From Taudactylus pleione (taxonomy: Eukaryota; Chordata; Amphibia; Anura; Myobatrachidae), in the NCBI GenBank assembly GCA_031769625.1, contig JAUIMM010000121.1:14256001-14320000 (forward strand): a DNA stretch of 64,000 bases, written 5' to 3'. Positions 24,401-35,918 of the stretch are shown in pieces. The translations under genes were made by a program, and so were the position numbers. The first letter of the stretch is position 1. Every line of letters begins with the position of its first letter. Below the pieces are notes generated by a model. It did no database searches. It saw only the letters and a list, made by a program, of their open reading frames with translations, and had not been told where the DNA came from.

Positions 24401-27400
24401 GTGCGCCTGTGTCATAAGTAAAGGGCCAGCTGGCTTGACCGTTAAAGGGTGCTGTAACCCCCGAAAGTACACTCCAGTCCAAACCAAAAAAAAATTATTT
24501 TCTGTGTTTGTGAATTGTGTGCGCAGTAGCCGCACGTGCATCAACAAAGTAGTGCCAAGCGTGCGCCTGTGTCATAAGTAAAGGGCCGGCTGGCTTGACC
24601 GTTAAAGGGTGCTGTAACCCCCGAAAGTACACTCCAGTCCAAACCAAAAAAAAATTATTTTCTGTGTTTGTGAATTGTGTGCGCAGTAGCCGCACGTGCA
24701 TCAACAAAGTAGTGCCAAGAGTGCGCCTGTGTCATAAGTAAAGGGCCGGCTGGCTTGACCGTTAAAGGGTGCTGTAACCCCCGAAAGTACACTCCAGTCC
24801 AAACCAAAAAAAAATTATTTTCTGTGTTTGTGAATTGTGTGCGCAGTAGCCGCACGTGCATCAACAAAGTAGTGCCAAGCGTGCGCCTGTGTCATAAGTA
24901 AAGGGCCGGCTGGCTTGACCGTTAAGGGTGCTGTAACCCCCGAAAGTACACTCCAGTCCAAACCTAAAAAAAAATTATTTTCTGTGTTTGTGAATTGTGT
25001 GCGCAGTAGCCGCACGTGCATCAACAAAGTAGTGCCAAGAGTGCCCCTGTGTCATAAGTAAAGGGCCGGCTGGCTTGACCGTTAAAGGGTGCTGTAACCC
25101 CCGAAAGTACACTCCAGTCCAAACCAAAAAAAAATTATTTTCTGTGTTTGTGAATTGTGTGCGCAGTAGCCGCACGTGCATCAACAAAGTAGTGCCAAGC
25201 GTGCGCCTGTGTCATAAGTAAAGGGCCGGCTGGCTTGACCGTTAAAGGGTGCTGTAACCCCCGAAAGTACACTCCAGTCCAAACCTAAAAAAAAATTATT
25301 TTCTGTGTTTGTGAATTGTGTGCGCAGTAGCCGCACGTGCATCAACAAAGTAGTGCCAAGAGTGCGCCTGTGTCATAAGTAAAGGGCCGGCTGGCTTGAC
25401 CGTTAAAGGGTGCTGTAACCCCTGAAAGTACACTCCAGTCCAAACCAAAAAAAAATTATTTTCTGTGTTTGTGAATTGTGTGCGCAGTAGCCGCACGTGC
25501 ATCAACAAAGTAGTGCCAAGCGTGCGCCTGTGTCATAAGTAAAGGGCCGGCTGGCTTGACCGTTAAAGGGTGCTGTAACCCCCGAAAGTACACTCCAGTC
25601 CAAACCAAAAAAAAATTATTTTCTGTGTTTGTGAATTGTGTGCGCAGTAGCCGCACGTGCATCAACAAAGTAGTGCCAAGCGTGCGCCTGTGTCATAAGT
25701 AAAGGGCCGGCTGGCTTGATCGTTAAGGGTGCTGTAACCCCCGAAAGTACACTCCAGTCCAAACCAAAAAAAAAATTATTTTCTGTGTTTGTGAATTGTG
25801 TGCGCAGTAGCCGCACGTGCATCAACAAAGTAGTGCCAAACGTGCGCCTGTGTCATAAGTAAAGGGCCGGCTGGCTTGACCGTTAAGGGTGCTGTAACCC
25901 CCGAAAGTACACTCCAGTCCAAACCAAAAAAAAAATTATTTTCTGTGTTTGTGAATTGTGTGCGCAGTAGCCGCACGTGCATCAACAAAGTAGTGCCAAA
26001 CGTGCGCCTGTGTCATAAGTAAAGGGCCGGCTGGCTTGACCGTTAAGGGTGCTGTAACCCCCGAAAGTACACTCCAGTCCAAACCCAAAAAAAAATTATT
26101 TTCTGTGTTTGTGAATTGTGTGCGCAGTAGCCGCACGTGCATCAACAAAGTAGTGCCAAGCGTGCGCCTGTGTCATAAGTAAAGGGCCGGCTGGCTTGAC
26201 CGTTAAGGGTGCTGTAACCCCCGAAAGTACACTCCAGTCCAAACCAAAAAAAAAATTATTTTCTGTGTTTGTGAATTGTGTGCGCAGTAGCCGCACGTGC
26301 ATCAACAAAGTAGTGCCAAGCGTGCGCCTGTGTCATAAGTAAAGGGCCGGCTGGCTTGACCGTTAAGGGTGCTGTAACCCCCGAAAGTACACTCCAGTCC
26401 AAACCTAAAAAAAAATTATTTTCTGTGTTTGTGAATTGTGTGCGCAGTAGCCGCATGTGCATCAACAAAGTAGTGCCAAGCGTGCGCCTGTGTCATAAGT
26501 AAAGGGCCAGCTGGCTTGACCGTTAAAGGGTGCTGTAACCCCCGAAAGTACACTCCAGTCCAAACCAAAAAAAAATTATTTTCTGTGTTTGTGAATTGTG
26601 TGCGCAGTAGCCGCACGTGCATCAACAAAGTAGTGCCAAGCGTGCGCCTGTGTCATAAGTAAAGGGCCGGCTGGCTTGACCGTTAAAGGGTGCTGTAACC
26701 CCCGAAAGTACACTCCAGTCCAAACCAAAAAAAAATTATTTTCTGTGTTTGTGAATTGTGTGCGCAGTAGCCGCACGTGCATCAACAAAGTAGTGCCAAG
26801 AGTGCGCCTGTGTCATAAGTAAAGGGCCGGCTGGCTTGACCGTTAAAGGGTGCTGTAACCCCCGAAAGTACACTCCAGTCCAAACCTAAAAAAAAATTAT
26901 TTTCTGTGTTTGTGAATTGTGTGCGCAGTAGCCGCACGTGCATCAACAAAGTAGTGCCAAGAGTGCCCCTGTGTCATAAGTAAAGGGCCGGCTGGCTTGA
27001 CCGTTAAAGGGTGCTGTAACCCCCGAAAGTACACTCCAGTCCAAACCAAAAAAAAATTATTTTCTGTGTTTGTGAATTGTGTGCGCAGTAGCCGCACGTG
27101 CATCAACAAAGTAGTGCCAAGCGTGCGCCTGTGTCATAAGTAAAGGGCCGGCTGGCTTGACCGTTAAAGGGTGCTGTAACCCCCGAAAGTACACTCCAGT
27201 CCAAACCTAAAAAAAAATTATTTTCTGTGTTTGTGAATTGTGTGCGCAGTAGCCGCACGTGCATCAACAAAGTAGTGCCAAGAGTGCGCCTGTGTCATAA
27301 GTAAAGGGCCGGCTGGCTTGACCGTTAAAGGGTGCTGTAACCCCTGAAAGTACACTCCAGTCCAAACCAAAAAAAAATTATTTTCTGTGTTTGTGAATTG

Positions 27401-30400
27401 TGTGCGCAGTAGCCGCACGTGCATCAACAAAGTAGTGCCAAGCGTGCGCCTGTGTCATAAGTAAAGGGCCGGCTGGCTTGACCGTTAAAGGGTGCTGTAA
27501 CCCCTGAAAGTACACTCCAGTCCAAACCAAAAAAAAATTATTTTCTGTGTTTGTGAATTGTGTGCGCAGTAGCCGCACGTGCATCAACAAAGTAGTGCCA
27601 AGCGTGCGCCTGTGTCATAAGTAAAGGGCCGGCTGGCTTGACCGTTAAGGGTGCTGTAACTCCGGAAAGTACACTCCAGTCCAAACCAAAAAAAAAATTA
27701 TTTTCTGTGTTTGTGAATTGTGTGCGCAGTAGCCGCACGTGCATCAACAAAGTAGTGCCAAGCGTGCGCCTGTGTCATAAGTAAAGGGCCGGCTGGCTTG
27801 ACCGTTAAGGGTGCTGTAACCCCCGAAAGTACACTCCAGTCCAAACCAAAAAAAAAATTATTTTCTGTGTTTGTGAATTGTGTGCGCAGTAGCCGCACGT
27901 GCATCAACAAAGTAGTGCCAAGCGTGCGCCTGTGTCATAAGTAAAGGGCCGGCTGGCTTGACCGTTAAGGGTGCTGTAACCCCCGAAAGTACACTCCAGT
28001 CCAAACCCCAAAAAAAATTATTTTCTGTGTTTGTGAATTGTGTGCGCAGTAGCCGCACGTGCATCAACAAAGTAGTGCCAAGCGTGCGCCTGTGTCATAA
28101 GTAAAGGGCCGGCTGGCTTGACCGTTAAGGGTGCTGTAACCCCCGAAAGTACACTCCAGTCCAAACCAAAAAAAAAAATATTTTCTGTGTTTGTGAATTG
28201 TGTGCGCAGTAGCCGCACGTGCATCAACAAAGTAGTGCCAAGCGTGCGCCTGTGTCATAAGTAAAGGGCCGGCTGGCTTGACCGTTAAGGGTGCTGTAAC
28301 CCCCGAAAGTACACTCCAGTCCAAACCTAAAAAAAAATTTTTTTCTGTGTTTGTGAATTGTGTGCGCAGTAGCCGCATGTGCATCAACAAAGTAGTGCCA
28401 AGCGTGCGCCTGTGTCATAAGTAAAGGGCCAGCTGGCTTGACCGTTAAAGGGTGCTGTAACCCCCGAAAGTACACTCCAGTCCAAACCAAAAAAAAATTA
28501 TTTTCTGTGTTTGTGAATTGTGTGCGCAGTAGCCGCACGTGCATCAACAAAGTAGTGCCAAGCGTGCGCCTGTGTCATAAGTAAAGGGCCGGCTGGCTTG
28601 ACCGTTAAAGGGTGCTGTAACCCCCGAAAGTACACTCCAGTCCAAACCAAAAAAAAATTATTTTCTGTGTTTGTGAATTGTGTGCGCAGTAGCCGCACGT
28701 GCATCAACAAAGTAGTGCCAAGAGTGCGCCTGTGTCATAAGTAAAGGGCCGGCTGGCTTGACCGTTAAAGGGTGCTGTAACCCCCGAAAGTACACTCCAG
28801 TCCAAACCAAAAAAAAATTATTTTCTGTGTTTGTGAATTGTGTGCGCAGTAGCCGCACGTGCATCAACAAAGTAGTGCCAAGCGTGCGCCTGTGTCATAA
28901 GTAAAGGGCCGGCTGGCTTGACCGTTAAGGGTGCTGTAACCCCCGAAAGTACACTCCAGTCCAAACCTAAAAAAAAATTATTTTCTGTGTTTGTGAATTG
29001 TGTGCGCAGTAGCCGCACGTGCATCAACAAAGTAGTGCCAAGAGTGCCCCTGTGTCATAAGTAAAGGGCCGGCTGGCTTGACCGTTAAAGGGTGCTGTAA
29101 CCCCCGAAAGTACACTCCAGTCCAAACCAAAAAAAAATTATTTTCTGTGTTTGTGAATTGTGTGCGCAGTAGCCGCACGTGCATCAACAAAGTAGTGCCA
29201 AGCGTGCGCCTGTGTCATAAGTAAAGGGCCGGCTGGCTTGACCGTTAAAGGGTGCTGTAACCCCCGAAAGTACACTCCAGTCCAAACCTAAAAAAAAATT
29301 ATTTTCTGTGTTTGTGAATTGTGTGCGCAGTAGCCGCACGTGCATCAACAAAGTAGTGCCAAGAGTGCGCCTGTGTCATAAGTAAAGGGCCGGCTGGCTT
29401 GACCGTTAAAGGGTGCTGTAACCCCTGAAAGTACACTCCAGTCCAAACCAAAAAAAAATTATTTTCTGTGTTTGTGAATTGTGTGCGCAGTAGCCGCACG
29501 TGCATCAACAAAGTAGTGCCAAGCGTGCGCCTGTGTCATAAGTAAAGGGCCGGCTGGCTTGACCGTTAAAGGGTGCTGTAACCCCTGAAAGTACACTCCA
29601 GTCCAAACCAAAAAAAAATTATTTTCTGTGTTTGTGAATTGTGTGCGCAGTAGCCGCACGTGCATCAACAAAGTAGTGCCAAGCGTGCGCCTGTGTCATA
29701 AGTAAAGGGCCGGCTGGCTTGACCGTTAAGGGTGCTGTAACTCCCGAAAGTACACTCCAGTCCAAACCAAAAAAAAAATTATTTTCTGTGTTTGTGAATT
29801 GTGTGCGCAGTAGCCGCACGTGCATCAACAAAGTAGTGCCAAGCGTGCGCCTGTGTCATAAGTAAAGGGCCGGCTGGCTTGACCGTTAAGGGTGCTGTAA
29901 CCCCCGAAAGTACACTCCAGTCCAAACCTAAAAAAAAATTATTTTCTGTGTTTGTGAATTGTGTGCGCAGTAGCCGCACGTGCATCAACAAAGTAGTGCC
30001 AAGCGTGCGCCTGTGTCATAAGTAAAGGGCCGGCTGGCTTGACCGTTAAAGGGTGCTGTAACCCCCGAAAGTACACTCCAGTCCAAACCAAAAAAAAATT
30101 ATTTTCTGTGTTTGTGAATTGTGTGCGCAGTAGCCGCACGTGCATCAACAAAGTAGTGCCAAGCGTGCGCCTGTGTCATAAGTAAAGGGCCGGCTGGCTT
30201 GACCGTTAAAGGGTGCTGTAACCCCCAAAGTACACTCCAGTCCAAACCAAAAAAAAATTATTTTCTGTGTTTGTGAATTGTGTGCGCAGTAGCCGCACGT
30301 GCATCAACAAAGTAGTGCCAAGAGTGCGCCTGTGTCATAAGTAAAGGGCCGGCTGGCTTGACCGTTAAAGGGTGCTGTAACCCACAAAGTACACTCCAGT

Positions 30401-30425
30401 CCGAACCAAAAAAAAATTTATTTTC
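21440..30425 (+). repeat. 160-bp satellite array, about 56 monomers
   Basis: Monomers of 160-161 bp are nearly identical. In order each has an A-run, TTATTTTCTGTGTTTGTG, GCGCAGTAGCCG, CACGTGCATCAACAAAG, GTGCGCCTGTGTCATAAG, GGGCCGGCTGGCTTGACC and GGGTGCTGTAACCCCCG, followed by ACTCCAGTCCAAACC. Marker variants recur at 4003-bp spacing (TTGATCGTT at about 21713 and 25717; GTAACTCCGGAAAG at about 23653 and 27659), so the array is a 25-monomer higher-order repeat present slightly more than twice. Most monomers carry CACGTG, and four carry CATGTG instead. The repeated minus-strand ORFs of 70-108 codons are a by-product and are not genes. Confidence 0.95.
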
Positions 30426-30466
30426 TGTGTTTAGCCGCACGTATATATCAAATCGATATAACATAA

Positions 30467-33400
30467 ATGGAGGACCAAACTTTCTCCGATAAAAATAAAA
30501 TAGAGAAAGATCAAGAACCACTTCCTCCTAGTGCTGAAGCTGCTGCCACTAGTCATGACATAGACGATAACATGCCATCAACGTCGTCTGCCAAGGCCGA
30601 TGCCCAATGTCATAGTAGAGGGCACATACAATCCCAAATGGCAAAGTTCAGGAAAATGACCTTGAAAAAGACATTTAAATCAGCTGAAGAGAAACGTAAA
30701 CTTGCCAATATGCCATTTACGACACGGAGTGGCAAGGAACGGCTAAGGTCGATCCCTAGTATGTTCATGACTAGTGGTTCAGCTTCACATGACGATGGAA
30801 GCACTCCTCCCACTAAAAAAATCAAAAGAGTTAAGCTGGCAAAAGCACAGCGAAGAACTGTGCTTTCTAAGAAGATATCACAAATCCCCAAAGAGAGTCC
30901 AAGTGTGGTGGTGGTTGCGATGCCTGACCTTCCCAGCACTGGACGGGAAGAGGTGGCTCTTTCCACCATTTGCACGCCCCCTGCAAGTGCTGAAAGGAGC
31001 ACCCACAGTCCACTTGCTGATATGCAAATTGAAGATGTCACTGTTGAAGTACAACAGGATGAGGATACTGGTGTAGCTGGCGCTGAGGAGGAAGTTGGCG
31101 AGGAGGATTCTGATGGTGATGTGGTTTGTTTAAATCAGGCTCCGGGGGAGACAGTTGTTGTCCGTGGGATGAAAAAGCCCATCACGGTCATGCCTGGGCA
31201 GAAGACCAAACATTCCACCTCTTTGGTCTGGCAATATTTCTATCCAAATCCGGACAACAACTGTCTTGCCATATGTACCATATGTAAAGGTGAAATAAGT
31301 AGGGGTAGGGACGTCAACCACCTAGGAACATCCTCCCTTATACGGCACCTGCAGCTCGTTCATAAAAAGTTACTGTCAAGTTCAGAAACTTTGGCTCAGA
31401 CCGTAAGCAGTCCAGGGACACCTAAATCCCGTTGTCCTGTTGTATCCAAGCGCCTGCAAACCACACCGTCAACTCCCTCCTCGTCAATTTCCTCCTTAGT
31501 CAGGATCGGAAGTAGTCCTGCAGGCCATATCACTGGCATGACTGACTCTCCTATCCGGGATTCCTCCGGAGGATCCTGCATTGCTATGCCTACTGCTGCC
31601 GCTGCTGCTGTTGCTGCTGCTGCTGGGAGTCGTTCATCATCCCAGAGAGGAAGTAGGAACACCACTACTTTTACTAAACAATTGACCCTCCAACAGTCCT
31701 TAGCGAGGAGGATGAAGTACGACAGCAGTCATCCTGAAGCAAAACGTATAACTGAGGCCTTGACTGCTATGTTGGTGTTAGACGTGCGTCCGGTATCCGC
31801 CATTAGTGCAGTGGGATTTAGACAATTGATGGAGGTAGTGTGTCCCCGGTTCCAAATCCCGTCTAGATTCCACTTCACTAGGCAGGCGATACCGAGACTG
31901 TACAGAAACGTCAGAAAAAGTGTCCTCAGTGTCCTGAAAAATGCCGTTGTACACAATGTCCACTTAACCACGGACATGTGGACAAGTGGAACAGGGCAGA
32001 CTAAGGACTATATGACTGTGACAGCCCACTGGGTAGATGTATCACCTTACGCAGCAACAGCAGCAGCGTCACCAGTAGCAGCATCTCAGAAACGCCAGCT
32101 CGTTACAAGGCAGGCTACGCTGTGTATCACCGGTTTCAGTAAGAGGCACACCGCCGACAACCTCTTAGAGAAACTGAGGGAAATCATCGCCCAGTGGCTT
32201 ACCCCACTTAGACTCTCCTGGGGATTTGTGATATCTGACAACGCCACCAATATTGTGCGGGCATTACATCTGGGCAAATTCCAGCACGTCCCATGTTTTG
32301 CTCACACAATAAACTTGGTGGTGCAGAATTTTCTGAAAAGCGACAGGGGCGTGCAGGAGACGCTTTGGGTGGCCCGAAAAATTTCTGGCCACTTTCGCCA
32401 TTCAGCGACTGCGTGCCGAAGACTGGAGCGCCAGCAAACACTCTTGAACCTGCCCCGCCATCACCTGAAGCAAGAGGTTGTGACGCGGTGGAACTCAACC
32501 CTCTATATGCTTCAGAGGATGGAGGAGCAGCAAAAGGCCATACAAGCCTATACATCCACCTATGACATAGGCAAAGGAGGGGGTATGCACCTGACTCAAG
32601 CGCAGTGGAGAATGATTTCCGTGTTGTGCAAGGTTCTTCAGCCCTTCGAACTTGCCACACGTGAAGTCAGTTCAGACACTGCCAGCTTGAGTCAGGTCAT
32701 TCCCCTCATCAGGCTTTTGCAGAAGCAGCTGGAGAAAGTGAAGGAGGAGCTAAGACGGAGCGATTCCGCTCGGCATGTGGGACTTGTGGATGAAGCCCTT
32801 CATTCGCTTTGCCAGGATTCCAGGGTGGTCAATCTGTTGAAATCAGACCACTACATTTTGGCCACCGTGCTCGATCCTAGGTTTAAAGCCTATGTGGTGT
32901 CTCTCTTTCCGGCCGACACAAGCCTGCAGAGGTGCAAAGACCTGCTGGTGAACACACTGTCAGCTGAAGCGGAACGTGACACGTCAACGGCTCCTTCTTC
33001 ATTTTCTCCCGCAACTGGGGCTGCCAGGAAAAAACTTAGGTATCCTAAGCAACCCGCTGGCGGTGATGCAGGGCAGGCAGGACCAAGTTTGGACATCTGG
33101 TCCGGACTGAAGGACCTGGCAACAATTTCTGACATGTCTACTGTCACTGCATATGATACTGTCACCATTGACAGAATGGTGGAGGATTACATCGGTGACA
33201 GCATCCAAGTAGGCATGTCAGACAGTCCATACCTGTACTGGCAGGAAAAAGAGGCAATTTGGAGGCCCCTGTACAAACTGGCTCTATTTTACCTGAGTTG
33301 CCCCCCCTCCAGTGTGTACTCCGAAAGAGTGTTTAGTGCAGCCGGGAACCTTGTCAGCGAAAGGCGTAGGAGGTTGCTTCCACAGAATGTGGAGAAGATG

Positions 33401-33583
33401 ATGTTCATCAAAATGAATTATCAGCTCTTCCAGGGAGACCAGCCTCCAGAACGTACAGAGGGACCTGTGGTGGTGGATTCAAGTGGGGACGAGTTAATAC
33501 TTTGTGAGGATGAGGATGTACACACTGAAGAGGGTGAGGAATCGGTGGATGAGGAGGATGAGGATGACATCTTGCCTCCGTAG
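30467..33583 (+). CDS. ZBED-type hAT transposase, intact 1038-aa ORF
   Basis: A single open frame starts at ATGGAGGACC, just after the satellite. Residues 1-245 are charged and probably disordered, with an acidic patch near 200-217. A BED zinc finger spans about 250-302 (C270, C273, H294, H299). A Ser/Pro/Ala linker with an alanine tract (377-386) follows. The RNase H-like core has D503 (TTDMWTS), D591 (ISDNATN), a C610/H613 pair (CFAHTINL) and W675 (RWNSTLY). The C-terminal hATC dimerisation region (about 921-985) contains PPSSVYSERVFSAAGN, with E953 the likely third catalytic acid. The end is strongly acidic (1003-1035). The enzyme should excise and insert the element with 8-bp duplications. 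All key residues appear present. Host domesticated ZBED genes look similar, but the flanking terminal repeats and broken copies nearby argue for a transposon gene. Confidence 0.95.
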   Translation: MEDQTFSDKNKIEKDQEPLPPSAEAAATSHDIDDNMPSTSSAKADAQCHSRGHIQSQMAKFRKMTLKKTFKSAEEKRKLANMPFTTRSGKERLRSIPSMFMTSGSASHDDGSTPPTKKIKRVKLAKAQRRTVLSKKISQIPKESPSVVVVAMPDLPSTGREEVALSTICTPPASAERSTHSPLADMQIEDVTVEVQQDEDTGVAGAEEEVGEEDSDGDVVCLNQAPGETVVVRGMKKPITVMPGQKTKHSTSLVWQYFYPNPDNNCLAICTICKGEISRGRDVNHLGTSSLIRHLQLVHKKLLSSSETLAQTVSSPGTPKSRCPVVSKRLQTTPSTPSSSISSLVRIGSSPAGHITGMTDSPIRDSSGGSCIAMPTAAAAAVAAAAGSRSSSQRGSRNTTTFTKQLTLQQSLARRMKYDSSHPEAKRITEALTAMLVLDVRPVSAISAVGFRQLMEVVCPRFQIPSRFHFTRQAIPRLYRNVRKSVLSVLKNAVVHNVHLTTDMWTSGTGQTKDYMTVTAHWVDVSPYAATAAASPVAASQKRQLVTRQATLCITGFSKRHTADNLLEKLREIIAQWLTPLRLSWGFVISDNATNIVRALHLGKFQHVPCFAHTINLVVQNFLKSDRGVQETLWVARKISGHFRHSATACRRLERQQTLLNLPRHHLKQEVVTRWNSTLYMLQRMEEQQKAIQAYTSTYDIGKGGGMHLTQAQWRMISVLCKVLQPFELATREVSSDTASLSQVIPLIRLLQKQLEKVKEELRRSDSARHVGLVDEALHSLCQDSRVVNLLKSDHYILATVLDPRFKAYVVSLFPADTSLQRCKDLLVNTLSAEAERDTSTAPSSFSPATGAARKKLRYPKQPAGGDAGQAGPSLDIWSGLKDLATISDMSTVTAYDTVTIDRMVEDYIGDSIQVGMSDSPYLYWQEKEAIWRPLYKLALFYLSCPPSSVYSERVFSAAGNLVSERRRRLLPQNVEKMMFIKMNYQLFQGDQPPERTEGPVVVDSSGDELILCEDEDVHTEEGEESVDEEDEDDILPP

Positions 33584-34217
33584 AGCCAGTTTGTGCAGGG
33601 ACACATTAATTGCCAGCTTGTTTTGTGGGGGCCCAAACGAACCAATCATTTCAGCCACAGTTGTGTGGCAGACCCTGGCGCTGAAATGATTGATTTGTTA
33701 AAGTGTGCATGTCCTGTTTATACAACATAAGGGTGGGTGGGAGGGCCCAAGGACAATTCCATCTTGCACCTCTTTTTTTCTTTGCATTATGTACAGTTTG
33801 GGGCCTAGTTTTTCTAACTGCCATCCTGTCTGCCACTGCAGTGTCACTCCTAGATGGGTCACGTGTTTGTGCCGCCCACTCGTGTCGCTTAGCATAGTCA
33901 TCCAGCTACCTCGGTGCAACCTTTTGGACATAAAAACACTATTGTGAGGTGTGAGGTGTTCAGAATAGACTGGAAATGAGTGGAAATTAAGGTTATTGAG
34001 GTTAATAATAGCATAGGAGCAGAAAAACCTACAAATTCTGTGATTTTAGCTGTTTTTATGCTTTTTTTCAAAAAAATACAGATCCAAAACACAAAACCCA
34101 GAACCCAAAACACGGAAGGGTGGTTTTGGCAAAACCAATCCAGATCCAAAACACGAAGAAAGATCCAGATCCAAAACCAAAACACAAAACACGAAAAGTG
34201 GCCGGTGCACACCCCTA
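33584..34217 (+). promoter_or_regulatory. 3' region and right end of copy B
   Basis: A 12-bp stem (AATCATTTCAGC at 33644-33655, GCTGAAATGATT at 33680-33691) lies about 60 bp after the stop and is kept in copies A and D. The last 150 bp hold repeated AAAACACGAA, GATCCAGATCCAAAAC and CAGAACCCAAAAC motifs, ending in GTGCACACCCCTA. No AATAAA signal is evident. The repeated motifs are likely transposase-binding sites (inference). Confidence 0.6.
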
Positions 34218-34225
34218 ATATATAT

Positions 34226-34316
34226 ATATATATATGTGTGTGTCTATATGTTATACATAACTTTTACATACACACGCACATGCATGTATATATATATATT
34301 AACATATATATGTGTA
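34226..34316. repeat. AT/GT microsatellite between copy B and the Tc1-like element
   Basis: Runs of AT, GTGT and ACAC of the same kind as at 12520-12572 and 39264-39350. It fits remnants of one microsatellite split by insertions. Confidence 0.7.
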
Positions 34317-35918
34317 CCAGTTAAAAGTTTGGACACACCTTCTCATTCAATGGTTTTTGTTTATTTAAATTATTTTCAACATAGTAGATTAATACTGAAG
34401 ACATCAAAAATATGAAAGAACACATATGGAATTATGTTGTAAACAAAAAATCGTTAAACAAATCAAAATATGTTTTTTATTTTAGATTCCTCAAAGTAGC
34501 CCCCTTTTGCTTGGATGACAGCTTTGCACACTCTTGGCATTCTCTCAATCAGCTTCCTTAGGTAGTCTCCTGGAATGGTTTTGAATTAACAGGTGTGCCT
34601 TGTCAAGAGTCACTCTGTGGAATTACTTGCCTTCTTAATGTGTTTGAGACCATCAGTTGTGTTGTGCAGAGGTAGGGTTAGTACACAGTGGACACCACTA
34701 TTTGACTACTGTTGTAATCCATATTATGGCGCCAACCACTCAACTCAGTAAAGAGAAATGACAGTCCATCATTACTGTAAGACATGAAGGTCAGTTGATA
34801 CGGAAAATTTCAAGAACTTTGAATGCATCCTCAAGTGCAGTTGCATAAACCATCAAACGCTATGATGAAATTGGCTCTCATGAGGACCACCCCAGGAAAG
34901 GAAGACCAAGAGTTACCTCTGCTGCAGAGGATAAGTTCATTAGAGTTACCAGCCTCAGAAACCACTACTTAACGGCACCTCAGATTAGAGACCACATAAA
35001 GTCTTCACAGAGTTCAAGTAGCAGACAAATCTCAACATCAACTGTTTAGAGGAGACTGCATGAATCAGGCCTTCATGGTCGTATTGCTGCGAAGAAGCCA
35101 CTACTGAGGATGAACAACAAGTAGTAGAGAATTGTTTGGGCCAAGAAACACAAGGAATGGACATTGGACCAGTGGAAATCTGTACTTTGGTCTGATGAGT
35201 CCAAATTTTAGCCACCATGTCTTTGTGAGACGCAGAGAAGGTGAGCCGATGGGTTCTGCATGTGTAGTTCCTACTGTGAAGCATGGAGGTGCAGGTGTGA
35301 TGTGTGGGGGTGCTTTGCTGGTGACACTGTTGGTGATTTATTCAAAATTCAAGGCACACTTAACCAGCATGGCTACCACAGCATTCTGCAGTGCCATGCC
35401 ATCCCATCTGGTTTGTACTTACTGGGACCATCATTTGTTTTTCAACAAGACAATGACCCCAAACACACCTCCAGGCTATGTAAGGGCTACTTGACCAAGA
35501 AGGAAAGTGATGGAGTGCTGTATCAGATGTCCTGGCCTCCACAATCACCCGACCTAAACCCAATTGAGCTGGTTTGGGATTAGTTGGACTGCAGAGTTAA
35601 GGAAAAGCAGCCAACAAGTGCTCAGCATCTCTGGGAAGTCCTTCAAGACTGTTGGAAAACCATTCCAGGAGACTACCTCATGAAGCTGATTGAGAGAATG
35701 CCAAGAGTGGGCAAAGCTGTCATCCAAGCAAAAGGGTGCCACTTTAGGAATCTAAAATATAAAACATTTTGATTTGTTTAACACTTTTCTGTTTACAACA
35801 TAATTCCATGTGTTCTTTTATAGTTTTGATATCTTCAGTATTAATCTACTATGTTGAAAATAATTTAAATTAACAAAAACCATTGAATGAGAAGGTGTGT
35901 CCAAACTTTTGACTGGTG

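Larger units (their letters stand above)
20939..34217 (+). mobile_element. Large ZBED/hAT transposon, copy B (13.3 kb, apparently complete)
   Basis: The termini are TAGGGGTGAGCGGG at the left and, inverted, TAGGGGTGTGCACC at the right. ATATATAT lies on both sides (20931-20938, 34218-34225), although the AT context weakens this evidence. Element order: subterminal hairpins (20951-20975, 21003-21040), TATA box (21099), about 60-bp repeats (21185-21430), about 56 satellite monomers (21440-30425), an open 1038-codon transposase (30467-33583), and a right end with repeated AAAACACGAA and GATCCAGATCC motifs. hAT elements are usually 2.5-5 kb, and the excess here is the 9-kb satellite. Uninterrupted coding suggests recent activity. 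Confidence 0.88.

Noticed and set aside
21440..30425. Series of 70- to 108-codon minus-strand ORFs with almost the same protein
   Set aside because: They repeat with the 160-161 bp monomer, which is not a multiple of three, so frames are not continuous. The same ORFs occur in broken arrays. They are by-products of the satellite.
21440..30425. CRISPR-like array
   Set aside because: The whole 160-bp unit is repeated with no unique spacers, and the sequence is eukaryotic.
30467..33583. Domesticated host ZBED gene
   Set aside because: The ORF lies between terminal inverted repeats with several broken copies of the whole element nearby, so a transposon gene is the simpler reading.
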